A DNA stretch of 64,000 bases from Pseudomonas viridiflava. GTDB taxonomy: Bacteria; Pseudomonadota; Gammaproteobacteria; Pseudomonadales; Pseudomonadaceae. Shown in pieces: positions 34,401 to 42,864 of this stretch (position 1 is its first letter; each line of letters opens with the position of its first letter). The notes under the pieces were generated by a model that ran no database searches, was not told the DNA's origin, and saw nothing but the letters and a program-made list of their open reading frames with translations. The DNA lies in the NCBI RefSeq assembly GCF_900583165.1, contig NZ_UTKY01000050.1, positions 62,001 to 126,000 of the forward strand, read 5' to 3'. A program made the position numbers and the translations under genes.

Positions 34401-35098
34401 GCGCGGGCCTCAGGGGCTAGGGGTACGACGCCGGTGGCCTGGTCTTGCAGCTGTTTATGCGCGTCCTTGGCCTCTTTGGCCTTGTCGAATGCGCGGCGGC
34501 CCAGCTGCGTGTAAAGGGCGGTGTCGGTGAGCTTTTCCAGCAGTTCGCTGCGCTCGTTGTCGTTGGCCTTGAGAAAGGCGCTGAATTCACTTTGCGCCAA
34601 CAGCACCGCACGGGTGAACTGTTCGAAGTTCAGGCCCAGGGCCAGTTCCAGCTGGGTCTTGTATTCGGTTTTTTGGCTGGCCAGCAGTTGATCACTGTCC
34701 AGATCAATCAGGCTCTGACGGCTGTTTTGCAGCTTGCCGCTGGCCTTGTCGCGAGCACGGTTGGCTTCCCAGCGGGCGCGGTAACGACGCCCACTGACGC
34801 CGACGAAATCCACTTCGGCATAACCGCCGCCGGTACCACGACGCAGCAGGGTGCGCGGGTCCCCGATGGAAATGTCACTGTCGGCGTCGGGCATCTTGGC
34901 CTGGCCGGTGTCGCCCAGGCGCGGCACTGCGCCAAACAGCGCTAGGCACAAGGCATCGAGCAGGGTGCTTTTACCGGCGCCGGTTGGCCCCGTAATCGCA
35001 AACAAGCCAGCGCTGGCCAGCGGTTCTGCGGTGAAATCGATCTCGAACGGGCCGGCCAATGAAGCCAGGTTTTTCAGGCGGATGGCGAGGATCTTCAT
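31460..35098 (-). CDS. sbcC: Exonuclease SbcCD subunit C
   Basis: A 1212-residue SMC-like ATPase, the Rad50 homologue. Walker A is GPTGAGKS (residues 37-44). Long glutamine-rich coiled coils follow, with the zinc-hook CPVCGSHEH at C604-C607. The ABC signature LSGGETF (about 1119) and a Walker B segment (SLFIDEGFGSLD) lie near the C-terminus. With SbcD it opens and degrades hairpins and palindromes in DNA, relevant in a genome with so many inverted REP repeats. It overlaps sbcD (ATGA at 35095-35098) and the GST gene. The length is larger than the E. coli protein (1048), mostly from longer coiled coil. Confidence 0.97.
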   Translation of the reverse strand: MKILAIRLKNLASLAGPFEIDFTAEPLASAGLFAITGPTGAGKSTLLDALCLALFGAVPRLGDTGQAKMPDADSDISIGDPRTLLRRGTGGGYAEVDFVGVSGRRYRARWEANRARDKASGKLQNSRQSLIDLDSDQLLASQKTEYKTQLELALGLNFEQFTRAVLLAQSEFSAFLKANDNERSELLEKLTDTALYTQLGRRAFDKAKEAKDAHKQLQDQATGVVPLAPEARAELDQQFNQAQQHLKTQQAQLKQLELQYTWLKELREWQERQLSATEQLQRAQADWDSQGPQRQDLSRLDPLAPQRHHFARQAELTNLLSPLAAQIQQHLEQQIALNAQQEQAQQQQAAAHTALTQALKAQGDAVPLLRQAFEEQSTLAHLTKDLAKRAEDQQQHATACTEGQSQLNGLLEKQTHVAERLQRLAAGLERSAALAPLSDAWTVYRERLQQLMLIGNRLNKGQTELPQLEERATTAAERFTQQRKALDLLYQEAGAEPHAVAEQIQLLASLLQDNRKQQRAFEDLTRLWDNQRQLDQQAAALTQKLADAQQQREQLNQTGLQAKAELTVAEQTLTVTKQLLERQRLARSASVEELREQLQDDQPCPVCGSHEHPYHQPEALLQSLGRHDDDEEATAQKAVDILKEKLNELRGEVGGLIAQQKEFLQQQEHLATQQQALAPSLDAHPLSASLFNQEAANRSDWLAQQLGQLTQSITQDEQRQGALLNLQQNAGRLQQQLQAAQDASQQARQLLVDQQRELSNDRERLDEELNAFASLLPAETLDGLRSEPAATFMQLDQQVSERLEQLGHHRDELAEQQERQQTIEKQQTHQQHRQQQLDIVLVQVSELAAQQQAAQEKLRALLGEYTSAEHWQQQLELAVTQFRQSETDANQQLQDTRSALIQLAADLKALQERQQALDTEQQSLEIRLGEWRALHPELDDVGLSRLLAFDDAQIHALRQQVQRSEKAVEQAKVLLQEREQRLADHQALHNGNLEAEELDSTLAALNQQLADGEKHVAELRARQSEDQRRQDANQTLALTTAKAYEEWQRWARLEALIGSASGDKFRKIAQAYNLDLLVHHANVQLRQLVRRYRLKRGGSMLGLLVMDTEMGDELRSVHSLSGGETFLVSLALALGLASMASSTLKIESLFIDEGFGSLDPESLQLAMDALDGLQAQGRKVAVISHVQEMHERIPVQIQVKRQGNGLSTLEVK

Positions 35099-36336
35099 GG
35101 TTGTTCATCCTCCTGTTGCACTTCCTGGAGCAGCACGGCGAAGTCCTTCAAGGTTTGTTCATCCACTTCACTGCCGTAGCTGTCCTGCCAGGCGCGGCTG
35201 AATAATTCTTGCGGCGTGAGCTGGTCGAGTTCGATCAGTTGGTCGTCGCTTTCGTCTTCACGGCGGCCAACGCCGGCATATTCAGCGGCGATGCGTACCA
35301 GGCGCACGGCCTTGCCTTGCAGGGCGTTTTCGATCTGCTGGCGCAGGTCGGGCTGGGGTTCGTCGAGACGTACCCGCACTTCCAACCAGGGGTGACGCTG
35401 GGTTTCGGCCAGCAGGTCGACATCTGGCAACTCGGCCAGGGTCGTAAGGATATCGGCCAGCGGTGCAGCTTCGAGGCGTTGCAGGTCGACCGAGCGGGGG
35501 ATCAGCAGCGGTTCGACGCTCACCAGGCTTTGGCCCTGAAACGTCACGTCGAGCACCTGATGCTTGTAGCCAATTTCGGAAAACGATAGCGGAATGGGCG
35601 AGCCGCTGTAGCGAATGCGCTCTTCGCCATTGACCTTTTGCGGCTTGTGCAAATGGCCGAGGGCAACATACGCGATACTTCTATCGAACAGCTTGGCCGG
35701 CAGCGCCTCAGCATTGCCGATGATCAGGCTGCGCTCGGAGTCTTCCGACACCGACCCGCCGGCCATATGGGCGTGGCTGATGGCAATCAGCGCCTGGCCT
35801 TTTTTGCGTGTGGCATTGGCGGCGGCGATCAGTTGTTCATGCACCTGGCCGATGCCCCGCAGGTAGTCGTCGCCCAACTGCGCACCTGTGACTTCCGCCG
35901 GCCGCAAGAACGGCAGCGCCAGGCACCAGCCGGCGATCTTGCCTTTGGCATCCGGTAGCGGGATGAGCAGCCGTTCGGCATCCAACTGGCCGTCGTCCAA
36001 CCACAGCACCCGCCCCAGCGCATGGGTACGCAAACGGCGCATCAACGGCGCGGGCAACTCAATGCGCGAGCCAGAGTCGTGGTTGCCGGCAATCATTACG
36101 ATGGTCAGTTTGGGGTTTTGTTCGTGGGCGCTGATGATGAAGTCATACAGCCGCTCCTGGGCCTTGAGTGGCGGGTTGACCGTGTCGAAGATATCGCCGG
36201 CGATCAGCAACACATCCGGGGTGTGGGCCTTTAATTGGCCCAGCAGCCAGTCGAGAAAACAGGCGTGTTCGTAATCGCGTTCCTGGCCGTGAAGATTTTG
36301 GCCCAGATGCCAGTCGGAGGTGTGGAACAGACGCAA
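35095..36336 (-). CDS. sbcD: Exonuclease SbcCD subunit D
   Basis: A 413-residue Mre11-type nuclease. Metal-binding motifs are seen in order: SDWHLG (D8, H10), GDIFD, GNHD, then SHAHMAGG and GHLHKPQ. The C-terminal part contains the SbcC-binding and capping region. Partner of SbcC in endo- and exonucleolytic cleavage of hairpins and protein-blocked ends. First gene of the leftward operon sbcD-sbcC-GST; the promoter must lie in the 36337-36417 stretch before the REPIN. Confidence 0.97.
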   Translation of the reverse strand: MRLFHTSDWHLGQNLHGQERDYEHACFLDWLLGQLKAHTPDVLLIAGDIFDTVNPPLKAQERLYDFIISAHEQNPKLTIVMIAGNHDSGSRIELPAPLMRRLRTHALGRVLWLDDGQLDAERLLIPLPDAKGKIAGWCLALPFLRPAEVTGAQLGDDYLRGIGQVHEQLIAAANATRKKGQALIAISHAHMAGGSVSEDSERSLIIGNAEALPAKLFDRSIAYVALGHLHKPQKVNGEERIRYSGSPIPLSFSEIGYKHQVLDVTFQGQSLVSVEPLLIPRSVDLQRLEAAPLADILTTLAELPDVDLLAETQRHPWLEVRVRLDEPQPDLRQQIENALQGKAVRLVRIAAEYAGVGRREDESDDQLIELDQLTPQELFSRAWQDSYGSEVDEQTLKDFAVLLQEVQQEDEQP

Positions 36337-36417
36337 GGCGAACTCCGTGGAAAAGATGAAAAGGAGGGGAGTTTACCCGGAATGTGTACACATAGCCTTA
36401 GACGACACAGATCAAAT

Positions 36418-36533
36418 GTGGGAGGGGCGGTGCGACGATTCGACTTGCCCCTGATGGCGGTGTGTCGTCCATCAATGTTTAGCTGACACTCCCTCATCGG
36501 GGGCAAGTCGAATCGTCGTACCGGCCCTCCCAC
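36418..36533. repeat. Long-arm REPIN variant
   Basis: Both arms carry an extra CGACGATTCGACTT / AAGTCGAATCGTCG segment compared with the usual REPIN here, keeping the pairing (one G-T type change). Arms begin GTGGGAGGGGCGGTG and end CGGCCCTCCCAC. Confidence 0.9.
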
Positions 36534-36568
36534 AGTTTTGATGTCCATGTATCAGATGGAAAGTGGTT

Positions 36569-36628
<60 letters not shown>

Positions 36629-36629
36629 G

Positions 36630-36900
36630 AGGCGCCCCGTTAACCACGCTGGCCGAACGCAGGCTTGAATCCGTGGGTAACCCGGCAGGACGCCGGGTTA
36701 GCCGCCCCGCGCCATGGATGGCGCGTGGCGGCGGCCCACGGATTCAAGCCGGAGTGAGGGCACACCGAGCCTAAGCGAGGTGCCGAGTGGTGGGGCAAGA
36801 GCCCTTTGGTTACTTTGGGGCTCTTTTCCAAAGTGACTCGCCGTAAGGGCGAAACCAATAGCAGCCCTGACCAAAATAACGGATATGCACTCCGACCAAA
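36630..36900. repeat. Structured intergenic repeat element with three-way junction
   Basis: I recognise this as a dispersed intergenic element of Pseudomonas, from memory. It folds strongly. A perfect 16-base-pair outer stem (36662-36677 with 36735-36750) encloses two adjacent hairpins, 36678-36700 (9 pairs) and 36701-36732 (13 pairs, one mismatch). To the right lie two mutually exclusive hairpins (36798-36804/36818-36824 and 36812-36818/36828-36834) and a small one at 36838-36852. No protein is plausible: the ORFs across it are short and follow the palindromes. Whether it acts as DNA or RNA is unknown. Confidence 0.75.
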
Positions 36901-36924
36901 AAACTCTAGCGCCCAACACACAGC

Positions 36925-36949
36925 CATCGGGGGCAAGCCCCCTCCCACA
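36925..36949. repeat. Solo REP element
   Basis: CCATCGGGGGCAAGCC followed by CCCTCCCAC: one arm of the REPIN without its partner, just downstream of batD. Confidence 0.9.
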
Positions 36950-36981
36950 TTTTGGTTTGTGTTGGGTCAGGGCGATTGGGG

Positions 36982-38622
36982 CTATTTGGGGTATAGCGGC
37001 GGTAGGCTGGTGGTGTCGGTGGCCGGGTCCAGCTCGCGTTCAGCCATGGGAATGGACTTGACCGCCCGCCACAAGTCCTCGCCCAGCCAGTACTTACCGC
37101 TTTCGCTATAGAGCGCACCATTGAGCTCATCCAGCGCATCGGACAACGGAATGTAGCGCGCCGCCATGTCGGCCAGTGTCTCAGGCTGTTGCCGCGCCCA
37201 GGCGTCGAGGGCCTGGCGGGTGGCCTGGGGGTCGTTGGCCTGGGTGGCGCGCTTGAGGTCGTCGAGCAGGGTGCGGGGGCTCGGGCCGGTTTGCGCTGCG
37301 CGCAGCACGGCGGGTTGCCAGCGGGCTCGCCACCACAGGCCAAAGCCCAGCAGTGTGGTGCATGAGAGGATCAGGGTACTCAGCTGCCACAACCACAGGC
37401 GGCTGTCGTCGGGGGCGGTGATCACGGTCGGGGTGGCGGGGGTGTCCACCACCAGGCTCGGGTTGGTCGCCACTTGCAGGGTGCGCGCCGGGAGGCTGGT
37501 GCGTTCCAAATGGTCTTCGTGGGTGTTCCACCACACGACTTCGACGACGGGCAACTCCACCTCGCCAGCGCGGGTGGGCACCAGCGCTTCGCGGTCTTCG
37601 CGGCTACCGATCAGGCCACGGTCGTTGGTCTGGTTACCCAGCACGGGCTGGTCCGGGTAGCGGCGCAGGCCGTTGATCTCGGCGCTGGGTAGGGCCGGCA
37701 ACTGGGCGCTGGAGAGGCCCTCGGCCTTGACCGTGAGGCTGCGGGTCAGCGAGTCGCCGACTTGCACGTGCTCCGGCGTAGGGTTCCAGCTTTCGCTCAG
37801 GGTCAGGCTGCGTGCCGGCAACCACGGGGTATCCGCGGGATACAGTGCGGGCTTGGGCTTGACCGTCAGCGGCAGCTCAGCCGAGCTCACGTGGATCAAC
37901 TTGCCGGGCTTGGTGCCTTGCAGGGTGTTTTCCTGGGGCGGGCGTGATTCCACCAGGGTAGCGCTGAAGGTCTGCGCCGGGATCGCCAGGGTGCCGCTGT
38001 GCTGCGGATAGATCGCATAGCGGGTTTCAATCACGCCATGGCGAATGCTGTTGATCACTTTTTCATAGGTGCGCGATTCGCCCAGTTGTTCGACCCGTGC
38101 ATCGGCAATCTGCAACGGCGTGAGGCTGCTGTCGTCATACAGCGACACCGAGTGGTAAACGCGTACGGTCAACAGTGCCTGGGCCTGCACGTACACGCTG
38201 GTCTGGTCGAGGTTGGCGTCGACAAATACCGGCGCCAGTTCGGCATTGGTGTTCTGGCTGGAGGTTTCCACCACGGTCAGGTTGATGGGCTGGGTCTGGT
38301 ATTCGCCCACTTGCAGCGGCGGAATGATCACCGTGCCGTTCTGTTTGGGCAACAGGGTGATGATCCAGCGGGTGGTCGCGTGGTTATCGCCGCCCAGGGT
38401 GGTGAGTTGGTTGAGTTGACGCGTGCCGCTGACTTCGAACTGCGCATCCAGGGGCGAAAGATCGGGTTTGCCGAACAGCGTGACGTCGTTGGATTCCACC
38501 GTCAGCTCTACCGTTTCCCCGGAATTGAGGCGGCTGCGGTCGACGCTGGCGACCAGGTTTGCCGCCTGGGCATGGCCTGCCGACAACGCGAGCAGAAGCA
38601 GTAGGGTGGTGCGGCGGCTCAT
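36982..38622 (-). CDS. batD: BatD family protein
   Basis: A 546-residue BatD-like protein. The signal peptide ends AQA at about residue 20. A large periplasmic beta-rich region of repeated immunoglobulin-like domains follows, then one membrane helix near residues 415-440 (LWLWQLSTLILSCTTLLGF) and a cytoplasmic helical tail. It is the last gene of the moxR-batA-batD operon and starts within the stop of the BatB/C gene (ATGA at 38619-38622), which is why I prefer 38622 over the longer frame starting at 38709. BatABCD proteins are linked to envelope stress or oxygen tolerance in other bacteria; the molecular role is unresolved. Confidence 0.88.
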   Translation of the reverse strand: MSRRTTLLLLLALSAGHAQAANLVASVDRSRLNSGETVELTVESNDVTLFGKPDLSPLDAQFEVSGTRQLNQLTTLGGDNHATTRWIITLLPKQNGTVIIPPLQVGEYQTQPINLTVVETSSQNTNAELAPVFVDANLDQTSVYVQAQALLTVRVYHSVSLYDDSSLTPLQIADARVEQLGESRTYEKVINSIRHGVIETRYAIYPQHSGTLAIPAQTFSATLVESRPPQENTLQGTKPGKLIHVSSAELPLTVKPKPALYPADTPWLPARSLTLSESWNPTPEHVQVGDSLTRSLTVKAEGLSSAQLPALPSAEINGLRRYPDQPVLGNQTNDRGLIGSREDREALVPTRAGEVELPVVEVVWWNTHEDHLERTSLPARTLQVATNPSLVVDTPATPTVITAPDDSRLWLWQLSTLILSCTTLLGFGLWWRARWQPAVLRAAQTGPSPRTLLDDLKRATQANDPQATRQALDAWARQQPETLADMAARYIPLSDALDELNGALYSESGKYWLGEDLWRAVKSIPMAERELDPATDTTSLPPLYPK

Positions 38623-40358
38623 CGAGTCTTGTCCTGATGTTGTTGCTGTTCGTACCAGAATTTGCGGCGCAGCAGCTCGCCGGGGTTGTCCGGGATCTCC
38701 TGCAGCCATTGTTCCAGGGCCTGGCGGTGTTCACCGTCGAGGCTGGCGTCGCTCGGGCGCAAGGGCGGGGTGGTGGTTTGCTCATCCCCCAGCTCGCTGC
38801 CCGGTACTTCGTTGCTGCCGGGTTGCGGTGTGGCACCGGTTTGCGTATCGCCCGTGCCCGCCTCACCCTGGCCCTGGGACGACTGCTCGCCGCCCGTGCC
38901 GGTTTGCCCGCTGGCGCCCGGTTGCGCAGTTTGGCCGGGTTGGGTGGTTTCGTCATCTTCGTTTTTTGCAGGCTTATCAGGCTCGGGCTCAGCCTGCTCC
39001 TGCATCAAAGCTTCCACCAGGGCCTTGTTTTTCAGGGCCGGATGTAAATCGGGCTGGGCTTCCAAGGCTTGTTCGTAAGCGTCGATAGCCGCCTCCAGCT
39101 CACCGGACTTTGCCAGCGCATTGCCCCGATTGTAGTGGGCGTAGGCAGTATCGCTCTCGGCAAACCGCTTGATCGCCTCGGCGTAGTTGCCGGCTTCGTA
39201 GAGCGCCACGCCTTGCCACTGCGGGTCCTGGAAGTGTTCGGCGGCCTCGGCCGGGCGTTTTTTCTTCAAGAGGTACTGGCCCTGTTGGTCGGGGCGCAGC
39301 CACAGGTCTTGCAAGCCGAACGCATAGCTAGGCTGGGGCGCGGCCAATAGCAGCAGGGGCAGGCAGAACAACCAGCCACGGCGCCCGGCGCAGGCGGCCA
39401 GTAACAACAAGGGCAAAAGCAGCCAGTAACCCTGGTCGGCCCAGGTGTCGAGGTGGAGCAGTTGCCCGTCGTTGCGCAGGGCTTGCGGGGTGTCGAGCAC
39501 CCCGAGTTGGCGCAGGTCTTTGTCGTCCAGGCGTGCGGCGCGGTAGCGGCCGCCCATTTCACTGGCGAAGGCCTTGAGGGTTGGGCTGTCAAGACGGGGG
39601 ACGAGGATCGCGCCTTGTTCGTCCTTGAGGAACTCACCGTTTTCCTGGGTCACTGGCGTGCCTTCCCGGCTGCCGATACCGAGGATCGACAGGCTGGGCG
39701 ACTGCGCGTTTTGCAGCAGCAGGCGAATGCCCTGGCGCTCCTGCTTGGACAGAGATGAACCGATCAGCAGCAAGCGTCCTTGGCCCAGGCCACTTTGCTT
39801 GAGCAGAAACAGCGCCTTCTCCACCGCCAGGTCGGCGCGATGGCCGGGCTCGGGCATGAGGGACGGCCGCAGGGCTTCCAGAAGATTGCGGCTGGTCGCC
39901 AAGTCGTCAGAGAGCGGCACGAGCGTGTGGGCGCTGCCGGCATACACGACGATGGCAGTTTGTGCGTCCGTGCGCGCTTGCAACAGGTCATACAGCTTGC
40001 GCCGCGCTTGTTCCAGGCGATTGGGTGGGCTGTCGGTGGCGAGCATTTCTGGGGTCAATTCCAACAGCACCACCAACGGGTCGGACGGCTTTTGGCTGGA
40101 TTGCTCCACCCGTTGCCAGCTCGGGCCGAGCAGGGCCAGCACTGCCAGCAGCCAGGCGATACCCAAGACCACCCACGGTGATTTACTTTCACGGCCACTG
40201 CCACCACTGAGCAATACGGCATGGAAGGCCGGCGGCAGGATCACCTGCCAGCGCCCGGCGCGCTTTTGCCGATGCCACAACTGCCACAGCAACCAGCCAA
40301 GCACGGGCAGCAGCAACAGCCACCAAGGACGAAACCAGTGCGGCCACAGGTCGATCAT
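38619..40358 (-). CDS. batB: BatB/BatC fusion: VWA domain with TPR region
   Basis: A 579-residue membrane protein. Two N-terminal hydrophobic segments come first, then a von Willebrand A domain (about 80-290), another membrane segment pair near 300-345, and TPR motifs near 385-450 (YAHYNRGNALAKSGELEAAI, then DAYEQALEAQP). A long Gly/Gln/Thr/Pro-rich disordered stretch follows (about 460-545). It combines what are separate BatB and BatC proteins elsewhere. The metal-site motif DxSxS of VWA domains is replaced by LLELTPEM, so metal-dependent binding is doubtful. Overlaps batA upstream and batD downstream, four bases each. Confidence 0.88.
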   Translation of the reverse strand: MIDLWPHWFRPWWLLLLPVLGWLLWQLWHRQKRAGRWQVILPPAFHAVLLSGGSGRESKSPWVVLGIAWLLAVLALLGPSWQRVEQSSQKPSDPLVVLLELTPEMLATDSPPNRLEQARRKLYDLLQARTDAQTAIVVYAGSAHTLVPLSDDLATSRNLLEALRPSLMPEPGHRADLAVEKALFLLKQSGLGQGRLLLIGSSLSKQERQGIRLLLQNAQSPSLSILGIGSREGTPVTQENGEFLKDEQGAILVPRLDSPTLKAFASEMGGRYRAARLDDKDLRQLGVLDTPQALRNDGQLLHLDTWADQGYWLLLPLLLLAACAGRRGWLFCLPLLLLAAPQPSYAFGLQDLWLRPDQQGQYLLKKKRPAEAAEHFQDPQWQGVALYEAGNYAEAIKRFAESDTAYAHYNRGNALAKSGELEAAIDAYEQALEAQPDLHPALKNKALVEALMQEQAEPEPDKPAKNEDDETTQPGQTAQPGASGQTGTGGEQSSQGQGEAGTGDTQTGATPQPGSNEVPGSELGDEQTTTPPLRPSDASLDGEHRQALEQWLQEIPDNPGELLRRKFWYEQQQHQDKTR

Positions 40359-41443
40359 CGACGCCTCCGCAAACGCAGGCGCTTGAGGCGCTCACGCCAT
40401 TCCGGGTGCTGTTGCAGGAAGATCCCCTTGCTGGTGAGTTTGTTGAACAGCCGTTGCAGCGCGTTATTGGGCCAGCGCTCCTGGATCACCAGCAGCATGC
40501 TCAGCACCAGGGCCAACGCCAGCGGCGCGCTGTACAGCGCCTGGGCCGGGCGCGCCTGGGTGGGTTGCTGTTCGACGGGCTCCAGCTTGTCGAGGGTTGC
40601 CTTGATGGTTTGCAGCTCTTCGCCATCGCGGGCGCGGAAGTACTGGCCACCGGTGGCTTCGGCAATGGCCTTGAGTGCGGGCTCGTCCAGGTCCAGGCTC
40701 GGGTTGACGCCGAGAATGCCCAAGGAACCGGTTTGTTCGGGGTCGGCGCCGATGCCGATCGGGTAGATCTTCACGCCTTCTTCGGCGGCCAGGCGTGCGG
40801 CGGTCAACGGGTCGATCTGCCCGGCGTTGTTGGCGCCGTCGGTGACCAGAATCAGTACGCGGCTTTGCGCAGGGCGCTGACGCAGGCGTTTAAGCGCCAG
40901 GCCGATGGCATCGCCAATGGCGGTGTTCTTGCCGGCAATGCCGATGCGTGCTTCATCCAGCCAGGTGCGTACGGTGCGGCGGTCAAAGGTCAACGGCGCT
41001 TGCAGATAGGCTTGGCTGCCGAACAGGATCAGGCCGACGCGGTCACCTTCACGGCTTTCGAGGAAGTCACCGAGCAGGTGCTGCACCAGGCTCAGGCGGC
41101 TGATTTCTTCGTCCTGCCAATGCATGTCGGGGAAGTCCGTGGAGCCGGACACGTCGACCGCCACCAGCAGGTCGCGGCCACTGGCTGAAATCGGCAACGG
41201 TTCGCCAAGCCACTCGGGCCGGGCGGCAGCCGTCAGCAGCAATAACCACAACACTACGAACGGCGCCTGTTGGCGCCAACCTGGCAGGTTGACGCGGGCG
41301 CGTCGGCGGGCAAGGCCTTCGAGGTCACTGAGGTAGCTGACTTTCAGCGCCGGCTCGCCGCTATCGGCCACCGGGAGGATAAGGCGCATCAGCCACGGCA
41401 AGGGCAATAGGGCGAAGATCCACGGCCAGGCAAATTCAAACAT
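40355..41443 (-). CDS. batA: BatA family VWA-domain membrane protein
   Basis: A 362-residue protein with two N-terminal membrane helices, a VWA domain and a final helix near residues 310-330. Here the MIDAS motif DVSGS is intact (about residues 93-97) with the supporting TDGANN later, in contrast to the next protein. It is expected to bind partners at the periplasmic or cytoplasmic face in a MoxR-assisted complex. Overlaps DUF4381 gene (8 bases) and BatB/C gene (ATGA). Confidence 0.92.
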   Translation of the reverse strand: MFEFAWPWIFALLPLPWLMRLILPVADSGEPALKVSYLSDLEGLARRRARVNLPGWRQQAPFVVLWLLLLTAAARPEWLGEPLPISASGRDLLVAVDVSGSTDFPDMHWQDEEISRLSLVQHLLGDFLESREGDRVGLILFGSQAYLQAPLTFDRRTVRTWLDEARIGIAGKNTAIGDAIGLALKRLRQRPAQSRVLILVTDGANNAGQIDPLTAARLAAEEGVKIYPIGIGADPEQTGSLGILGVNPSLDLDEPALKAIAEATGGQYFRARDGEELQTIKATLDKLEPVEQQPTQARPAQALYSAPLALALVLSMLLVIQERWPNNALQRLFNKLTSKGIFLQQHPEWRERLKRLRLRRRR

Positions 41444-41930
41444 GTTTGCGAATCCAGGTGTCGACGGCTTGGGTCAGGCCGGCGATGGCCTTGTCGTCGA
41501 GTTTGCATTCGGGTTTGTAGGCGCCTTCAACGAGTACCATCCAGCGCGTGAGGCCGGCGGCGGGGCAGCGGTTATCGAGAAAGGCCAGCCATTTTCGCCC
41601 GTTGAGGGTGTGGCTTTGGCTGTAAGGGTAGTCGTTGCGGCACAGGCGCTTGAGCAGGCCGTTGAGTTGTTGCAGCCAGGCGCCGGCCGGGGCGCCGTCG
41701 TAGGGTTTGGGCATCAAGGCTAGCTCGGCCAGGGCGGCGATGCGCAGCGGGTCCAGCGGTTGTTCGGCGCGCGCCACCGGGCGGCGTGCGGGTAAGAAGC
41801 GGCGCAGTGACCACAAGCCCCAGCCCAACAATGGAATCAGTACCAGCAACAGCCACCAACCGGGCGCGGGCGGCCAAAAGCCAATGGCCGGCGGTGCGAT
41901 CAGCGGTTGCAACTGGTCGAGGCTGCTCAT
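41436..41930 (-). CDS. DUF4381 membrane protein
   Basis: A 164-residue protein with one membrane helix near residues 24-44 (WWLLLVLIPLLGWGLW) and a soluble C-terminal part with a conserved ending. Matches DUF4381, which almost always sits between the DUF58 and BatA genes, as here. Probably a structural part of the Bat membrane complex. Start overlaps the DUF58 stop (ATGA at 41927-41930). Confidence 0.9.
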   Translation of the reverse strand: MSSLDQLQPLIAPPAIGFWPPAPGWWLLLVLIPLLGWGLWSLRRFLPARRPVARAEQPLDPLRIAALAELALMPKPYDGAPAGAWLQQLNGLLKRLCRNDYPYSQSHTLNGRKWLAFLDNRCPAAGLTRWMVLVEGAYKPECKLDDKAIAGLTQAVDTWIRKHV

Positions 41931-42859
41931 TGCTTTTTAACCGGGCGTTGCGGGTTGAGGTATTCACGCAGTTGCTCGACCATCTCGCTCTGGGTGCTCA
42001 GGGGCATCAGCAATACCCGCAGTTTCTGCGCGAGCAATTCCCAGCGGGCGTTGCGCGCTTCGGCCTGAGCTTTGTAGGCCTGGCGCAGGTCGTAGTTGAG
42101 CGTGTCCAGCTCCAGTTGCGCGCCACGTTCGGCAAAGCGCAGCAGGCCGGCGGCCGGCAGGGCGTGGTCCAGCGGGTCGGAGATCGGCAACAGCAACAGG
42201 TCGCAATGGCGTGACAGCAGGCTCAGCTGCTGCTCGGCGCCTTCGGTGAGTGCGCGCTCGTCGCAGATCACAATGACCAGGCTGCCGGGGCGCAGCACTT
42301 CACGGCCCCGGCGCAGGGCCATGCCCAGGGCATCGGCTTCGGGGTGGCTTTCGGTGTTCAGGCTCTGGTTGACCCGTACCAGGCGGTTAAGCAGTTGCAG
42401 CAGGCTTTGCTTGCTGCGTCGGGGTTTGATTTCGTAGTGCTCGTTGTCGCCGAAGACCAGGCCGCCGACGCGGTCGTTATGCCCCAGTGCGGCCCAGCCG
42501 ATCAGGCTGGCGGCTTGCGCGGCCAGCACCGACTTGAACATTTGCCCCGAGCCAAAAAACAAACGGCAGCTTTGCTCGACCATGATGAAGATCGGCCGTT
42601 CGCGCTCTTCATGGAATAGCTTGGTGTGGGGTTCCTGGGTACGTGCGGTCACGCGCCAGTCGATGGTGCGCACATCGTCGCCCGCCTGGTACACCCGCAC
42701 CTGGTCAAAGTCGACACCGCGCCCGCGCAGTTTTGAGTGGTGCAGGCCGATCAGCGGGCTGCGCTGGCTCGGCGTGGAAAACAACTGCACTTCACGCACG
42801 CGATGGCGCATCTCGATCAATTCGCTGAGGGTGACGCGGATACCATCGCCTGCGTTCAT
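41927..42859 (-). CDS. DUF58 domain protein
   Basis: A 310-residue soluble protein with the DUF58 core (GRGVDFDQVRVYQAGDDVR, then TIDWRVTART) and a VWA-like region with MVEQSCRLFFGSG. I start at 42859, five bases after the MoxR stop, because the longer frame to 43090 overlaps moxR with no family-like sequence. DUF58 proteins act with MoxR ATPases, probably as adaptor or assembly factor for the membrane VWA proteins encoded downstream. Confidence 0.92.
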   Translation of the reverse strand: MNAGDGIRVTLSELIEMRHRVREVQLFSTPSQRSPLIGLHHSKLRGRGVDFDQVRVYQAGDDVRTIDWRVTARTQEPHTKLFHEERERPIFIMVEQSCRLFFGSGQMFKSVLAAQAASLIGWAALGHNDRVGGLVFGDNEHYEIKPRRSKQSLLQLLNRLVRVNQSLNTESHPEADALGMALRRGREVLRPGSLVIVICDERALTEGAEQQLSLLSRHCDLLLLPISDPLDHALPAAGLLRFAERGAQLELDTLNYDLRQAYKAQAEARNARWELLAQKLRVLLMPLSTQSEMVEQLREYLNPQRPVKKQ

Positions 42860-42864
42860 GGGGA

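Noticed and set aside
36640..36950. Short ORFs across the structured repeat region as small proteins
   Set aside because: The frames just follow palindromes, lack ribosome sites and differ by strand; the conserved unit is the secondary structure.
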